From Parietaria judaica (lineage: Eukaryota; Streptophyta; Magnoliopsida; Rosales; Urticaceae), in contig OX940871.1 in NCBI GenBank assembly GCA_954871525.1, positions 620,001 through 684,000 of the forward strand: a stretch of DNA of 64,000 bases, given 5' to 3'. This document shows positions 12,470-23,890 of the stretch, piece by piece. Both the position numbers and the translations under genes were made by a program. Under the pieces are notes generated by a model. It ran no database searches, was not told the origin of the DNA, and worked only from the letters and a program-made list of their open reading frames with translations. Each line of letters opens with the position of its first letter. Position 1 is the first letter of the stretch.

Positions 12470-12760
12470 TCGGGTTGCCTTTTTCAGAATCGGGTCAATT
12501 TAACTTTTTGAAACAGGGTCGGGTTAACCTTTTCAACCTGAATCTGGCACTAAATATTCAACCCAACCAAATTCTGAAAAAGTCAACCTATGGGTCTGAA
12601 AAATTCAACCTCAATCCGGTACTAAATACTCAACCCAACCAAATTCTGAAAAAGTCAACCTATGGGTCTGAAAAATTCAACCTGACCCCGTTCCAAAAAA
12701 GTCAACTCAATCCTCATCCGAAAAGGTCAACCTAACCCCTTTCCTAATGAGTCAATCTGA
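12470..12760. repeat. 72-bp tandem repeat rich in GTCAACC motifs
   Basis: Two near-identical 72-bp units (about 12537-12608 and 12609-12680) are followed by partial units. They repeat AAAAAGTCAACC and AAAAATTCAACC. The unit length is divisible by three, so a short frame stays open across it, but there is no start context, splice link or homology, and I do not call it a gene. GTCAAC contains the TTGAC core of WRKY sites on the other strand. A related motif cluster lies at 25070-25240. Confidence 0.8.
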
Positions 12761-12806
12761 AACCGGTGCGAAAAAACATATGTTTCTATTACTATGCCAC
12801 TTATTA

Positions 12807-13452
12807 CAGTATAACCTCTATAAATTAATACTGTTAAGACCGGCAAAAAATATTATCTTATCGGATGATTAATTAACATATAAATTAATAATTTATTAAT
12901 TTATACATTAATAAAGAAACAATTATTAATTAGGTATAATTATAATAACATCTTTAGTAACAAAAAATTATTTTAATTTATTGTATCGAGAATTTTAAAG
13001 TATCAATATTAAGAATATCAAGAAAGACTATTACAATTTAAAAAGATTTTCTTAGAGCACCAATGTAATAAATATTAAAGAGCCCAATGATATTAAAGAT
13101 GAATAACAATAGCTTCTTAGAGTATTGATAATTAAAGCTATAATATTACTATATAATCATATTTTAAGAAGACTACATGATTAGTGATGTAGTGTTATAT
13201 TTTTATTTAATGTGATTCATAATTATTTATGTTATATTTTATTGAAAGTGATTTTATAATTATTTATGTAATTTTTATATTGAATTATTAATTTATATAT
13301 CACTTGGGACATATATACTTTCAAAAAAATATTATCTTATAAATTTAGCGAATCATTAATTTAGCTAGTTAGGCCCGAGTCGGGACCGGCCAAAAATATT
13401 ATTTAATCGCGACTATTAATTTATCGAGCATTAATTTATAGAGGTTTTACTG
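12807..13452. mobile_element. Emigrant/pogo-like MITE, 646 bp
   Basis: The left end is CAGTATAACCTCTATAAATT. The right end on the other strand is CAGTAAAACCTCTATAAATT. Each lies beside a TA target dinucleotide (12805-12806 and 13453-13454). From memory of the family, this end sequence belongs to the Emigrant/Lemi group of pogo-like (Tc1/mariner superfamily) elements. The interior is AT-rich with no transposase frame. Confidence 0.75.
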
Positions 13453-13622
13453 TAATAAGTTCTATTCATATTCTTATTGTTGTCAAGATATAACGTGAGG
13501 TGAATGTGTTTAGTGGTTATGCTGCTCTTATATGTGTGAGAAGTGATGAGTTTGAGTCCTACCAAAGTCATAATATTTTAACATTTATTTAGATGATGTC
13601 AGCAACCAATTTTTTTTAAATA

Positions 13623-13852
13623 GTTTATCGCGGTATAAATACCCAAACTTTAGTTTTATCACGACATAAATACCCAAAGTTTGCCACGTGTAAGTGACGT
13701 GGCGATAGACTAACGGATGTTAAGTTTGACTGGACGGAATAAGTGTTTGCCACAGATTGACCGAGTTTGGCTACATTAGCCGCTATAAATCCAGTTTGGA
13801 CCTTTATCGACACAAATCATGAAAGTTTGGCTACTTTAGCCGCTATTATCCC
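13623..13852. mobile_element. Mutator-type MITE, 230 bp
   Basis: The right end on the other strand begins GGGATAATAGCGGC. The left end begins GTTTATCGCGGT, and both continue into CCAAACTTT, giving imperfect inverted repeats. The flanks TTTTAAATA (13614-13622) and TTTTAAATT (13853-13861) match at 8 of 9 positions, consistent with a Mutator-type 9-bp duplication that has since mutated. The ends resemble those of the elements at 32660 and 56663. Confidence 0.65.
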
Positions 13853-13858
13853 TTTTAA

Positions 13859-13927
<69 letters not shown>

Positions 13928-13935
<8 letters not shown>

Positions 13936-14040
13936 GAAACAGATAGAGGATATTTTAATTGTCTTAAAATTAGATGGTATCCCTCAAAAAATAAAATAAA
14001 AAAAATTAAAGGGTACAACAAATAAAGTTATTATATATAG
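13928..14040. repeat. Segment duplicated upstream of ABCA copy 2
   Basis: The block starting AAAAGGAAACAGATA and ending TTATTATATATAG recurs at about 25564-25683 with a few substitutions. It is the second half of the pair described at 12336-12440. Confidence 0.8.
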
Positions 14041-14088
14041 GCTAATTATTAATAATTGATTTTATCATGTGCCTAAAAGATGCCAAAA

Positions 14089-14131
14089 GCCGTCTTAGCT
14101 CAGCCGGTAGAGCGCACGGCTTTTAACTGTT
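14089..14131 (+). pseudogene. tRNA-Lys(UUU) 5' half
   Basis: The first 43 nt match the start of a nuclear tRNA: acceptor 5' strand, D arm with the A-box-like TTAGCTCAGCCGGTAGAGC, and an anticodon stem-loop whose loop CTTTTAA carries anticodon TTT. After position 14131 no variable loop, T arm (GGTTCGA) or acceptor 3' strand follows. It is therefore a truncated tRNA gene, or the tRNA-derived head of a retroposon, and not a working tRNA. Confidence 0.6.
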
Positions 14132-14642
14132 TGCATCTTCTGACTTAGACTTCCTCTAGTTTTGTTTGCTTTGAATCAGGTTTCAGTAACCGGGATTAAC
14201 TCTTGGTGACTACATTTTTTTATTTTCCTGTTTGCTAGTTTCACCGAGTGCTCGGTAATTACTCGTTGCTTCACTTATTTCCAAGTTGGAATCAATCGTG
14301 AAAACGAATTGTCTTGATATGTAAATACTAAATATTAGTTTCTCAAACACAGACTCCGTAAATGGTAAAATTTCGAATATTCAACCAAGGAGAAAGACGG
14401 AATAAACGGTGCTTTGAATTTTTCTTTGGGTCGAATTTAAATGACACGGAAGAACTTGCCAATCTTTTCCAATTACTCAAAACACAAACTATTCAATGCA
14501 ACACAAAGCATTTGTTGAATTGTTTCTCTCTCCATCAATAAAGAGGAAACCCTAGAAGATCATAACATTCATCAGAAAATTGCAAAACTTGAGGAGCAAG
14601 CAATCACCAAAAATGACCATTCAAACCAGATTCTGTTAGCTC

Positions 14643-16144
14643 TTATGCCCTAACCCTAGATTCTGAAGATTCTGGTTGTCTTCCAAGAGCCGATCGTATT
14701 CTAAGAGCAGATCTGCCGCTTGCTTCTGCAGCGCGCTCACGGGATTCGGCTGTTTCGACTCTCTTGTCCTTCTCGTCCGATTCGGACTTCAGCTTCTTGA
14801 AACGTTCCTTCATCGTGGAAAGCTCGTCTTTCAGAGATTTCAACTCCTTGGAGTTCTTCTCTTCCGTTTCCTTCAGCTGTAGCTTCTCTTTCTGAAGCTT
14901 CTCGAATTCGGCCTTTGAAGATCCCATGTTACTTCTCAGCCCTAGAAGCTTTCGTAGGTAGTGGTGCATTCGGTCGATTATGAAGCCGAGAAATAGGGTG
15001 AAGCCTGTAAGATCATAAAACCAATTAGTAACGGAGTTCTATTCGAGATGGAACTTTTAAGAGTTGATTTCGGATAGAAACGAGGACTCTATTGATAAAC
15101 GTGACCCTGTCACTACTTCAAGAGTTAGACCGAGAAAACTGTCCTAGATTAGGCGCTTATATATATATAGTCTTAGAAAGTCTAATCCTATATATATGGT
15201 AAAAACCCCTATCACCCTTACCTAATGAAGATACTAAATGCATAATTAACAAAAACAAATCAAAATGTCAAGTTTTCTATAAATAAACAAAAAAAAAGTA
15301 TGAAACTTGACAGAGCAAAACAACATTATATACGTGCAATGATGAGCGTCGCAATTATCCTACATACCATATTCCCTCACGACTTTACGGGCACAATCGT
15401 AGGGTAAAATGGCTTGTATGAACAAACGAAAGGGCACGGATTCAAAAAACTTCCGATGGGCTAAACTTTTACAATAATCTTCTTGTCTTTAACACATCTT
15501 CCTATTCAGAAATACCTAAAGATCTGCTAAGCAGCCTAATAGAAAGTGATAGTGAATATTTGAATCAAGCAACACCATAGAATATATATATATAACAGAC
15601 TAAAACACAATAAAATGCATATAAATCATAACACACTCATATATGCATGTCCAATAAAGAGCAAGAACTAAACTTTTCCTACCAAATCAGGAAAAAGGTG
15701 AGGCTTCAACCAAGTGATACATGTGATTAACATACTACACATACATATACACAGCTATATTCACACATATATATACCCAAGATACAAAATTAACCAATAA
15801 GCATTACCCAAATATCAGACCAAATTATCAAGAGAAAGGCAGACATAAATATACGCATACATACCCATGAGGGAAGCTTCGAGCAAGTGGGTCCTCCAGA
15901 GAACCTGGTCCATGGGGGACATGGTGCCCAATTTGGCACCTCGGTTCTGGATCTTGACGATGCTGAAGAAGCTCGACATGAAAATGGCGAACATGGTCCC
16001 TGCGATGGTCAACACGGTGCCTCTCTTCATCTTGAGCTGGTCGAGGCTCTTTATGACGAGCTCTCTCAGAGGCCCGATCTTCACCAGAAGAAGAAACGCC
16101 ACAACGCCCTCCGAGAACAGCACCAAGAACAGTAGCTGAATCAT
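14643..16144 (-). CDS. BAP31: BAP31-like ER membrane protein, C-terminal frame shifted
   Basis: Plant member of the B-cell receptor-associated protein 31 family: an ER membrane protein with N-terminal membrane segments and a cytosolic coiled coil, thought to act in ER protein export or quality control. Exon 1 is 15865-16144, exon 2 is 14643-15004, and they join in phase. Exon 1 starts MIQLLFLVLFSEG and carries the conserved GTMSPMDQVLWRTHLLEASL. Exon 2 has a third membrane segment, then a Lys/Glu-rich coiled coil. Near 14730 (minus-strand GAGCGCGCTGCAG) the conserved family ending, with EYDRLLEDNQNLQNL, continues in a different frame and would stop at 14636. The frame as given ends at 14643 with an unrelated basic tail. 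A 2-bp loss in a CG repeat would explain it. This could be a true allele or a base-calling error. Confidence 0.8.
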
Positions 16145-16683
16145 CTTCTTCTAAAAGAATATCAAAATTGAAAATTGATTCTACCCTTTTGCTACGGAGA
16201 CATGGGCATTGAGAAAAAGGCAAGCTTTTTGGGAAATGGTATAGTAAGAAGAAGAAGAAGAAGAAGCAATGGTGTTGGAGTTTCGGCGGATCTGTGCGCA
16301 AAGAAAGTGGCTTTTCATAAATCTATGTATTTGTAATTTTTGATGTTATCCTCGCTGATTACTAGGATCTGTATTCGAGTTGGATCGAGAAAGCAATTGC
16401 TGTGTTACATACTCTAAAAAAGGTTCATGATTTTAGCAATCTTGAAGACGATCCGTGGAAATTCTTTTGGGGATTAACAATGACACCACAAGGAAGACCG
16501 AAATGATGAAATTTCTCCGCAATGCAACATTACTATGCCTTTCCACGTAATTTTTTTTTTCTACTTTCGATATAGTTTCTCGTGCGGACCTGTTAGCCAT
16601 TTCGTTTGTGAGTCAGCATGATGATTTTCTTGATCATTTATTCTTTGTCTGTCGTCTTAGGATATATTATTATGCGGAGAGAG

Positions 16684-18688
16684 GCTTCTCACGGTAACAT
16701 TGATCATGCAAGAAGAGTATTCGATATGGCACTGTCATCTATCGAGGGGCTTCCATCAGTAAGTTCATCACGTCTTCTCGAAAAAATGCATATATATTTT
16801 CGTTAGGGTTTTGGAGCTTGATGTCTTATTATGAACTACCGAATCCCATTTTGTAGTATCTATTCTTTATGTGGGTTTTGGTTGATGTCATTTTGCCCTT
16901 ACGAATTCTTCATGTTCAATGATGGCTTTCACATTGGATTTTTAGCATAATCTGACTAAATCGGTATATTTACAATGTAAACAAATTGCAGGAACAGAAA
17001 TCTCTCGCTCCGCTTCTTTACTTCTGGTATGCGGAGACAGAGCTCGCGAATGATCCTCGTACAAGCCACGAATCCTCAGTCAGAGCAATGCACATTTTAT
17101 CGTGCTTGGGAAGCGGGGAAACGTACTGTCCGTTCAAAGGTCAACCAACGAGTTTGCAGTTACTACAAGCTCACCAGGGCTTCAAAGAAAAATTAAGAGC
17201 GGTGAGATCAGCATGGGTTTGTGGCGTCATCGATGACCAGTCTGTTTCGGTTGTATGCTCGGCTGCTTTGTTTGAAGAGTTAACCTTGGGACCTATGGCG
17301 GGTGTTCAAGTTCTAGATCAGGCTTTCGCAATGGTGCTTCCGGGTATTTATCTACTTTAAATAGAATTTGCAGTAGATTGTGATAGGACCTGAGGCTAAA
17401 CTCAAACATGAATCAACGATAATTCACGTGGGTAATGACTCCTATTATTAAATGATTGAATAAAACCGAATAATAAACGTAGCAGTTGTTCGTTCGAGAA
17501 TGCAAAAAGCAAATCAAACTACCGGCAACGCCCCTAGGAAACTAAAACATAAATAAAAATACTGCTTTTATTCATAATAAAGTAAACCTAACAAAGAGTC
17601 AGGGTCAAAATAATTCTCAATTAGTAGTGACTGCATCAGCTTATTATTTTATCTTGATCTGCTCTGAACCCTAATGCTCGATTTATCACAGAAAGGAGGA
17701 GCCGAACCTATCAGATCGAGTTCTTGTTTGAGTTTTATGTGAGGATGCTTCAGAGATGTGTGGATCAATCGAGCCAGTCATATTAAGAATATAGAGACTA
17801 ATGTGTCGTTTATTGACTAGCTAATTGCTTTGTCGTTTGTAAAACTCTACTCTATATATAGCAGGAAGCCACCATTGTAACGATGAATTCATTGTATCAA
17901 AAAGAGGATTATTCAGAGAATGCTAAGCTCCTTCTTCTTTGCTTCATTCTTCTTCTTCGTTTATGATTCAAAAACTTAATAAGTCAAAATGCTGGGACGC
18001 CATTTGTGAGGGGCTGCAAATATTTCCTTGTAACGCTGAAATTTGTAGCGCTTTAGTGCAGATCGGTCATCTCTATATGACATCTAATAAGCTGCGATGG
18101 ATCTTCGATGATTACTGCAAAAAAAAGTAAGAGGTTTTTTTTTTTGTTGTTTTCTTGTTTAACCTAGACTCCGGACCCTAAAAAGTATATAAATATATGC
18201 TCATTCATTTTTGCTTTGCTTATATTGCAGGAAACAATCCGTGATATTATCGATTTTCGCATTATCGTTCGAAATGAGCAGAGGAGGATCGCAGCATAGG
18301 ATTTGCGGATTGTTCGAGAGGGCGTTGGGAATGCGCAATTCGGTTTTACTATGGATATGTTACATTGCCTACAAGGCTGATGTAGAGTGCGATTCGTCAG
18401 GAGCAAGGCGTGTTTTCTTCCGAGCAATTCATGCTTGTCCTTGGTAAAATCACGTCCTTGCGCTTGTTTTACGAACAAGGCACGTTTTCTTTCGAGCAAT
18501 TGCAAACCATCCAATGCTTGTGCTTGTTTCTCAGGTCCAAGAAGCTGTGGATGGACGGTTTCACAAAGCTAAACGCGATTCTTACCCCGAAAGAGCTGTC
18601 ACATCTGCAAGAGGTCATGCGCGATAAGGAGCTGAATCTCCGGACCGACATTTACGAGATCCTTCTACAAGATGATTTGGCCGTGTGA
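16684..18688 (+). pseudogene. NRDE2: NRDE2-like gene, 3' part only, interrupted
   Basis: NRDE2 is a nuclear protein with HAT/TPR-type helical repeats that binds the MTR4 helicase and limits exosome activity. The plant protein is much longer than what is seen here. Recognisable exons: about 16684-16758 (IDHARRVFDMALSS), 16992-17343 (PLLYFWYAETELAN, AFKEKL-like region, LFEELTLG), about 17965-18126 (NKLRWIFDDYCKK), 18231-18443 (ARRVFFRAIHACPW) and 18535-18688 (MRDKELNLRTDIYEI, then the stop). Donors and acceptors of the last three junctions are intact and in phase. The N-terminal two thirds is absent upstream, where the BAP31 gene starts. The exon expected between 17343 and 17965 is replaced by LTR-like sequence. 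Hence a 3' fragment, probably a pseudogene. Confidence 0.72.
17381..17965 (+). repeat. LTR-like insertion inside the NRDE2 fragment (tentative)
   Basis: Begins TGATAGGACC, has a TATA box at about 17850 and then a pyrimidine-rich stretch, like U3-R-U5 of a plant LTR. It sits exactly where the next NRDE2 exon should be. I could not find a convincing right end or target duplication, so the limits are approximate. Confidence 0.3.
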
Positions 18689-20280
18689 CTGAGAAGCAAG
18701 AAAGAAGCATTGTAAACAATTAGTCATAGATGATTGTTTAGTGTTTACAGTAAATGTTTAATAGAATTTTTCAAGTTTCAGAAAAGCGGGTTTTGTTTTT
18801 GTCATAGTTAGATTTATCTTATAATCAAACGAAATATGATGGATAGTAAAATAATAAACGAAAATTTTGTTTTCAATTTTTAAAATAAAATAATATATGC
18901 ACAAATTTTATTAAATTCATATTTAATAAATTAATAATTTTATCTATTCTCAACTTATTATAAACGTGTTAAACTAATATTCAAAAAATTAATAATATAA
19001 TACATTCATATGGTCCTCCTCATTGAGTCTGTGGTGTAGTGTACTGTATTAAAGGATAATTAAGTAAAACATGACAATCTTGAAATGTTTAAAAATGAAA
19101 AACTGTAGTCGTTATTATGTAAAACATTAGGTATTTTTGCCGCTATTATTCCATGTGTATTTAAACAGAGATTAATAGACCTAAATCGCATGTAAAATCA
19201 GATGTAGCCGAAAAGAAGAAATAAGACAGCTATTTGGTCAGCAGTTGATCTCCGATTTAGCCGAAATTTAAGAACAAAATGAACAAGAAGATTGCGTTCA
19301 GCACCCGTCTCAAAGAAATATAAGTAGCACTATATTTCTTCTTATCGTTTTCTAAATCAGTCTTTCTTGGCTCGATTATGGCAACGGTCTAGCACATGGC
19401 AAGCTGATGGCCTATAGGGGCGATCATGTTGGGATTTACGTCCACAAGATAGACATGAATGACCTTTTAGCAAATAAAATAGTTTATTAATAAAGTTCTC
19501 AGAGGATGATGCAACACTCGAGGACGAAATCGCCAAGCTCGACGCGGCCATAGATTTCTAACTCCAAGTTTATCCCTAACGTTACCTAGAATTCAAAGTC
19601 TGCAGCTGAGATATCTATCCACTTCGACTGAGGGCCCGATGCCGAGGTTGATTCGGAGGATGATACGGCGGTCAAGGACGAAATCACCGAGCTCGGCGTG
19701 GCCATGGATCTCCATTTCGTTGCTCAATTGTGCTCCGACTCAGGCCCCATTTTGAGTCAATACACGTTCGTGAACTATTGCATATTGCTCCTGCAATACT
19801 GTACACTTACTCGTGAGCTATCCTGTGATTTTTCGCTTTGGGAATGCTCCTCGGGGGAGGGTGTTGAGCCTCATGCTGAAGGTGTTGAAGGTTATACAGG
19901 CCTCAGCATCAGCATCAAGACCGGAATTTTCTTCGTTATCAGATTCGAGCGCCTCTTCGGGCGGCGAATTGATACCCGGATTATATGTAATAGCGCCGGA
20001 TGGAATTTTCTTGAAAAAAGAAACACTGGATAATTCAGAAGAGAAAATAACATTTTTTTTTATGAAAACATTAAACATTTAAAGATTCAGAATCTAATCT
20101 TATGTCTTGCTTCTAAGGTATATAACCAAAATCGTAAAATTCGACATGAAGATGCAACTTCTTCTACATCAATGACATTCCTTTCTTCACATCAATGACA
20201 TTCCTTTTAAGTTTGTCTGACGAGCAGAAACCAGATGGTAAATTTGGAAGAGTTTATTTGATTTCTTAAGATTTTGGCTT
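18689..20280. other. Intergenic DNA with an unidentified decayed coding-like stretch
   Basis: Mostly AT-rich. Between about 19370 and 20040 base composition rises. A block near 19500-19555 and one near 19645-19710 are diverged copies of each other; both read as an acidic sequence of the type DDAT(L)EDEIAKLDAA. A frame at 19813-20080 contains GLYVIAPDGIFLKKE and is open on plus. Stops and frame changes separate the parts, and I do not recognise the family. It may be a relic gene or a captured fragment. Confidence 0.35.
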
Positions 20281-20302
20281 TGGATTTCCTTGTGTTTCAA
20301 CC

Positions 20303-23300
20303 ATGGCTTGCAATGTTAACTTGGATGGTTTATATTGGAGTTTTGCTGTGAGACATCTTCTAAGCAGGAATCGAATATGGAACAATCTTTCCAGTAGTCT
20401 TATGAAGCAAAAAAGGATCGTTGGAAGGCGTAGTGTTAGGAGTTGTAAGCCAAGGAATCAATTGCAATTGCGTGCCTTGTTTGTTGCTCCTCATGTAGGT
20501 TTGTCTTTGTCCAATAATTTTGGTTCGTCAAGCAGATGTTCACCCACCTAGATCTTAGACTCTGGGGCTACTCAACATATGTCTCCCAACTTGGCATCAT
20601 TCGATTGTATGTCCCCTGATTCATCTATATCGATTATGACCGCTGATGGCAGTCCTATGCCATCGGAAGGTATTGGTTCGGTTGTTACTCCTCATTTGTC
20701 TCTTTCCGATGTTTACTATGTTCCGAATCTTACTCCTAATCTTGCATCAGTCGGTCAAGTGTGTGATTCTAGTGGCTCATTGGTTTGTTTCTCTAATACT
20801 GGTTGTTGTGTTTATGACCCGCAGTCTAAGAAAGTGATTGGGACAGGCCGTCGGCAAGGGAAGCTCTATGTTTTGGATGACCTTAAAGCACCAGATATTG
20901 CAGCATCTAGTGTGGATTTGTCTTCTTTTCGTTTAAGTCGTTCTTCTTCTGACTTTTATTTGTGGCACTCTCGTTTGGGACATGTTTCCGCGTCTCGTTT
21001 GAAGTATTTAGCTTCTACAGGAGCTCTTGGGCAATTAAACTTTCATGATATTTCAGATTGTTGTGGATGCAAACTTGCAAAGTTTGCAGCGCTACTTTTT
21101 AATAGAAGTGTTTCATCATCTAGTGCTCCTTTCGATCTTGTGCATTCTGATGTGTGGGGACCTGCCCCTATTTCCACAAAAGGGGGTTCTCGATATTATG
21201 TCTCCTTTATTGATGATTTTACGCGCTACACTTGGGTTTATCTTATGAAACGCAGATCGGACTTTCTTGGCATCTTCAATGAATTCAGAGCTCTTGTTAA
21301 AACTCAACATGGTGTCGTCACTAAGTGTTTTCGCTGCGACTTGGGGGGTGAATACACTTCGACAGATTTCTCTCAGTTACTTGCTTCTGATGGGACTATT
21401 CGTCAAACTTCATGTACAGACACCCCTCAACAAAATGGTGTTGCTGAAAGGAAACACCGTCATCTGGTCGAAACTGCTCGTTCGTTCTTATTGTCTGCCG
21501 AGGTTCCTAGTGTTTTTTGGGGGGAAGCCATTCTTACAGCTGCTCATGTGATCAATAGAATCCCAACTTCACATAATGCAGGTTTATCTCCTTTTGAAAA
21601 ATTACTGGGGAATAAGCCTGATTATTCATAGTTGCGTGTCTTTGGTTGTACCTGCTTTGTTCTTCGACCTCACGTTGAGCGTACTAAACTGACTTCTAAA
21701 TTAGCATTGTGTGTCTTTCTGGGCTATGGTAGTGGTCAAAAGGGATACCGTTGTTTTGATCTTGTTGCTCATAAATTATATGTCTCTCGCCATGTATTTT
21801 TCTTAGAGCATATCCCATTCTCCTCTGTCCCTGCTAGGTCGCATCATATGACACAATCAGATCTCGTTCGCATTGATCCTTTTGATATTGACATCGACGA
21901 TGCTCCAGTTACACAGTCTGACTCTTTAGCTCATGATCCACCGACTCCTCCAGCGATTGCGGATCATTCGCCTTTTGAGCATGCGGATCATCCGCCCTTT
22001 GAGCATGCAGATCATCCACCTCCCCGCCAATCTACAAGAGTGCGTAAGTCCACCAAACTTCCCGATTTTGCTTATTCTTCATATTCTACACCATTTGCCT
22101 CCTTCATCACCTCCATTCATAGTCTATCTGAGCCTACGTCTTTTCGAGAGGCTGTTGTTGATCCACTTTGGCAGAAAGCTATGGCTGAGGAGCTTGCTGC
22201 TTTACATCAGACTCATACATGGGATTTGGTGCCTTTACCATCTGGAAAACGCACAATTGGCTCTCGTTGGGTTTATAAGATCAAAACAAAATCTGATGGA
22301 ACTGTTGAACGGTATAAGGCCCGACTTGTTGCTAAAGGTTATTCCCAACAGTACGGCATGGACTATGAAGAAACGTTTGCACCCGTTGCAAAGATGAGGA
22401 CTATCCGTACTCTTATTGTTGTTGCTTCTGCCTGTCAGTGGAGCATATATCAGATGGATGTCAAGAATGCATTCTTGTATGGTGATCTTCATGAAGAAGT
22501 TTACATGAAACCTCCTCCAGGTATTGCACACACACCCAGTCACGTTTGTAAACTACGAAAATCACTTTATGGATTGAAACAAGCCCCCCGTGCATGGTTC
22601 GAGAAGTTCTCCCTTGTAATCACTTTGCTTGGTCTTTCATCCGAGCCATCATGATTCGGCCCTATTTGTCAAACGTACGAGTGTTGGACGTATTCTCTTT
22701 ATCCTTGTATGTTGATGACATGATTATTACTGGTGATGATTTTGATGGGATTGAATCCTTGAAGTGTGAGTTGGCTCGTTGTTTCGCTATGAAAGACTTG
22801 GGCTTGCTACGATATTTTCTTGGTATTGAGGTTGCTACTTCACCAAAAGGCTATCTATTATCGCAGTCCAAGTATATAGCTGATTTATTTGAGCGTGTGC
22901 GTCTCACTGATAACAAGACTGTTGATACTCCCCTTGGGACCAACGCTCGGTATTCTCCGTCTGATGGTACTCCTTTGCCTGACCCTAGCCTATATCGTAC
23001 AGTTGTAGGCAGTTTAGTTTACCTCGTTGTTGCTCGCCCAGATATTGCACATGCCGTTCATGTAGTTAGCCAGTTTGTCACTACTCCTACTACAGTTCAT
23101 TGCGCTGTTGTTCTACGTATTCTCAGGTACCTTCGAGGCACTCAGTTTCAGAGTCTCTTGTTTCCATCTTCCTCATCTTTAGAGCTGCGTGCTTATTCTG
23201 ACGCTGATTGGGCTGGTGATCCCACGGATCGCAAATCAACTACTGGATTCTGTGTTTTTCTTGGTGATTCTCTCATCTCTTGGAAGAGTAAGAAACAAGA

Positions 23301-23890
23301 TGTCATTTCTCGATCGTCTACAGAAGCTGAGTATCGTGCTATGGCCTCGACCACTTGTGAGATTGTTTGGTTGCGCTGGTTACTCTCTGACATGGGTGTT
23401 AGCCTTTCTCAACCTACACCATTGCACTGTGATAATCAGAGCGCGATTCAAATTGCGCGCAATTCAGTTTTCCATGAGCGGACCAAGCACATTGAGATTG
23501 ATTGTCACGTTGTTCGCCACCATCTTCAGACTGGCACCATCACGTGACCATTTGTTTCTTCCATTCACCAGATTGCTGACTTGTTCACGAAAGCTCACCC
23601 CACCTCGCGTTTTTGTTTTTTATCTGACAAACTCTCGATGTTTCTCGCTGTAGCATCGTGAGTTTGCGGGGGGATATTAGCATGATTTATTTATTAGCAT
23701 TTTAGTCCCTCTTATTTACCTTATTTGCTATTTAGTCATTTTCCCTTTTATGTATTCATGACATTGTATTATTATTCATTATTCTTCTACGAAGGGTTTC
23801 TTCTTCTCTTCTCTCTCTTTGATTTCAACAGATGCAACTTGACAGTCCTCTGTTCTTAGTTTACGAGATTTCACACTGATTTCTTCAACA
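20303..23890 (+). mobile_element. Decayed Ty1-copia retrotransposon, 5' end missing
   Basis: The order of domains is copia type: protease DSGAT (about 20558-20572), zinc-binding HSRLGH...CCGC before integrase, integrase with LVHSDVWG and QQNGVAERKH, reverse transcriptase with [12 protein letters not shown] and LYVDDM, and RNase H with SDADWAGDPTDRKS, ending LADLFTKA. Lesions: TAG just before the protease motif (20549-20551), TAG within integrase (21629-21631), two frameshifts between about 22640 and 22710 in reverse transcriptase, and TGA at about 23545. The gag region is reduced to a fragment (20303-20551) without a zinc knuckle. A purine tract (about 23664-23674) precedes a probable 3' LTR, 23675-23890, ending TTCAACA. 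No 5' LTR or primer site is seen. Inactive. Confidence 0.85.

Noticed and set aside
12475..12735. Frame with 24-residue repeats
   Set aside because: The repeat unit of 72 bp is divisible by three, so the frame is open by arithmetic; no gene context.
14089..14131. Functional tRNA-Lys gene
   Set aside because: T arm and acceptor 3' strand are missing downstream.
15828..16301. Second minus-strand frame of 157 codons over BAP31 exon 1
   Set aside because: Alternative frame of a clearly conserved exon; its sequence is low-complexity.
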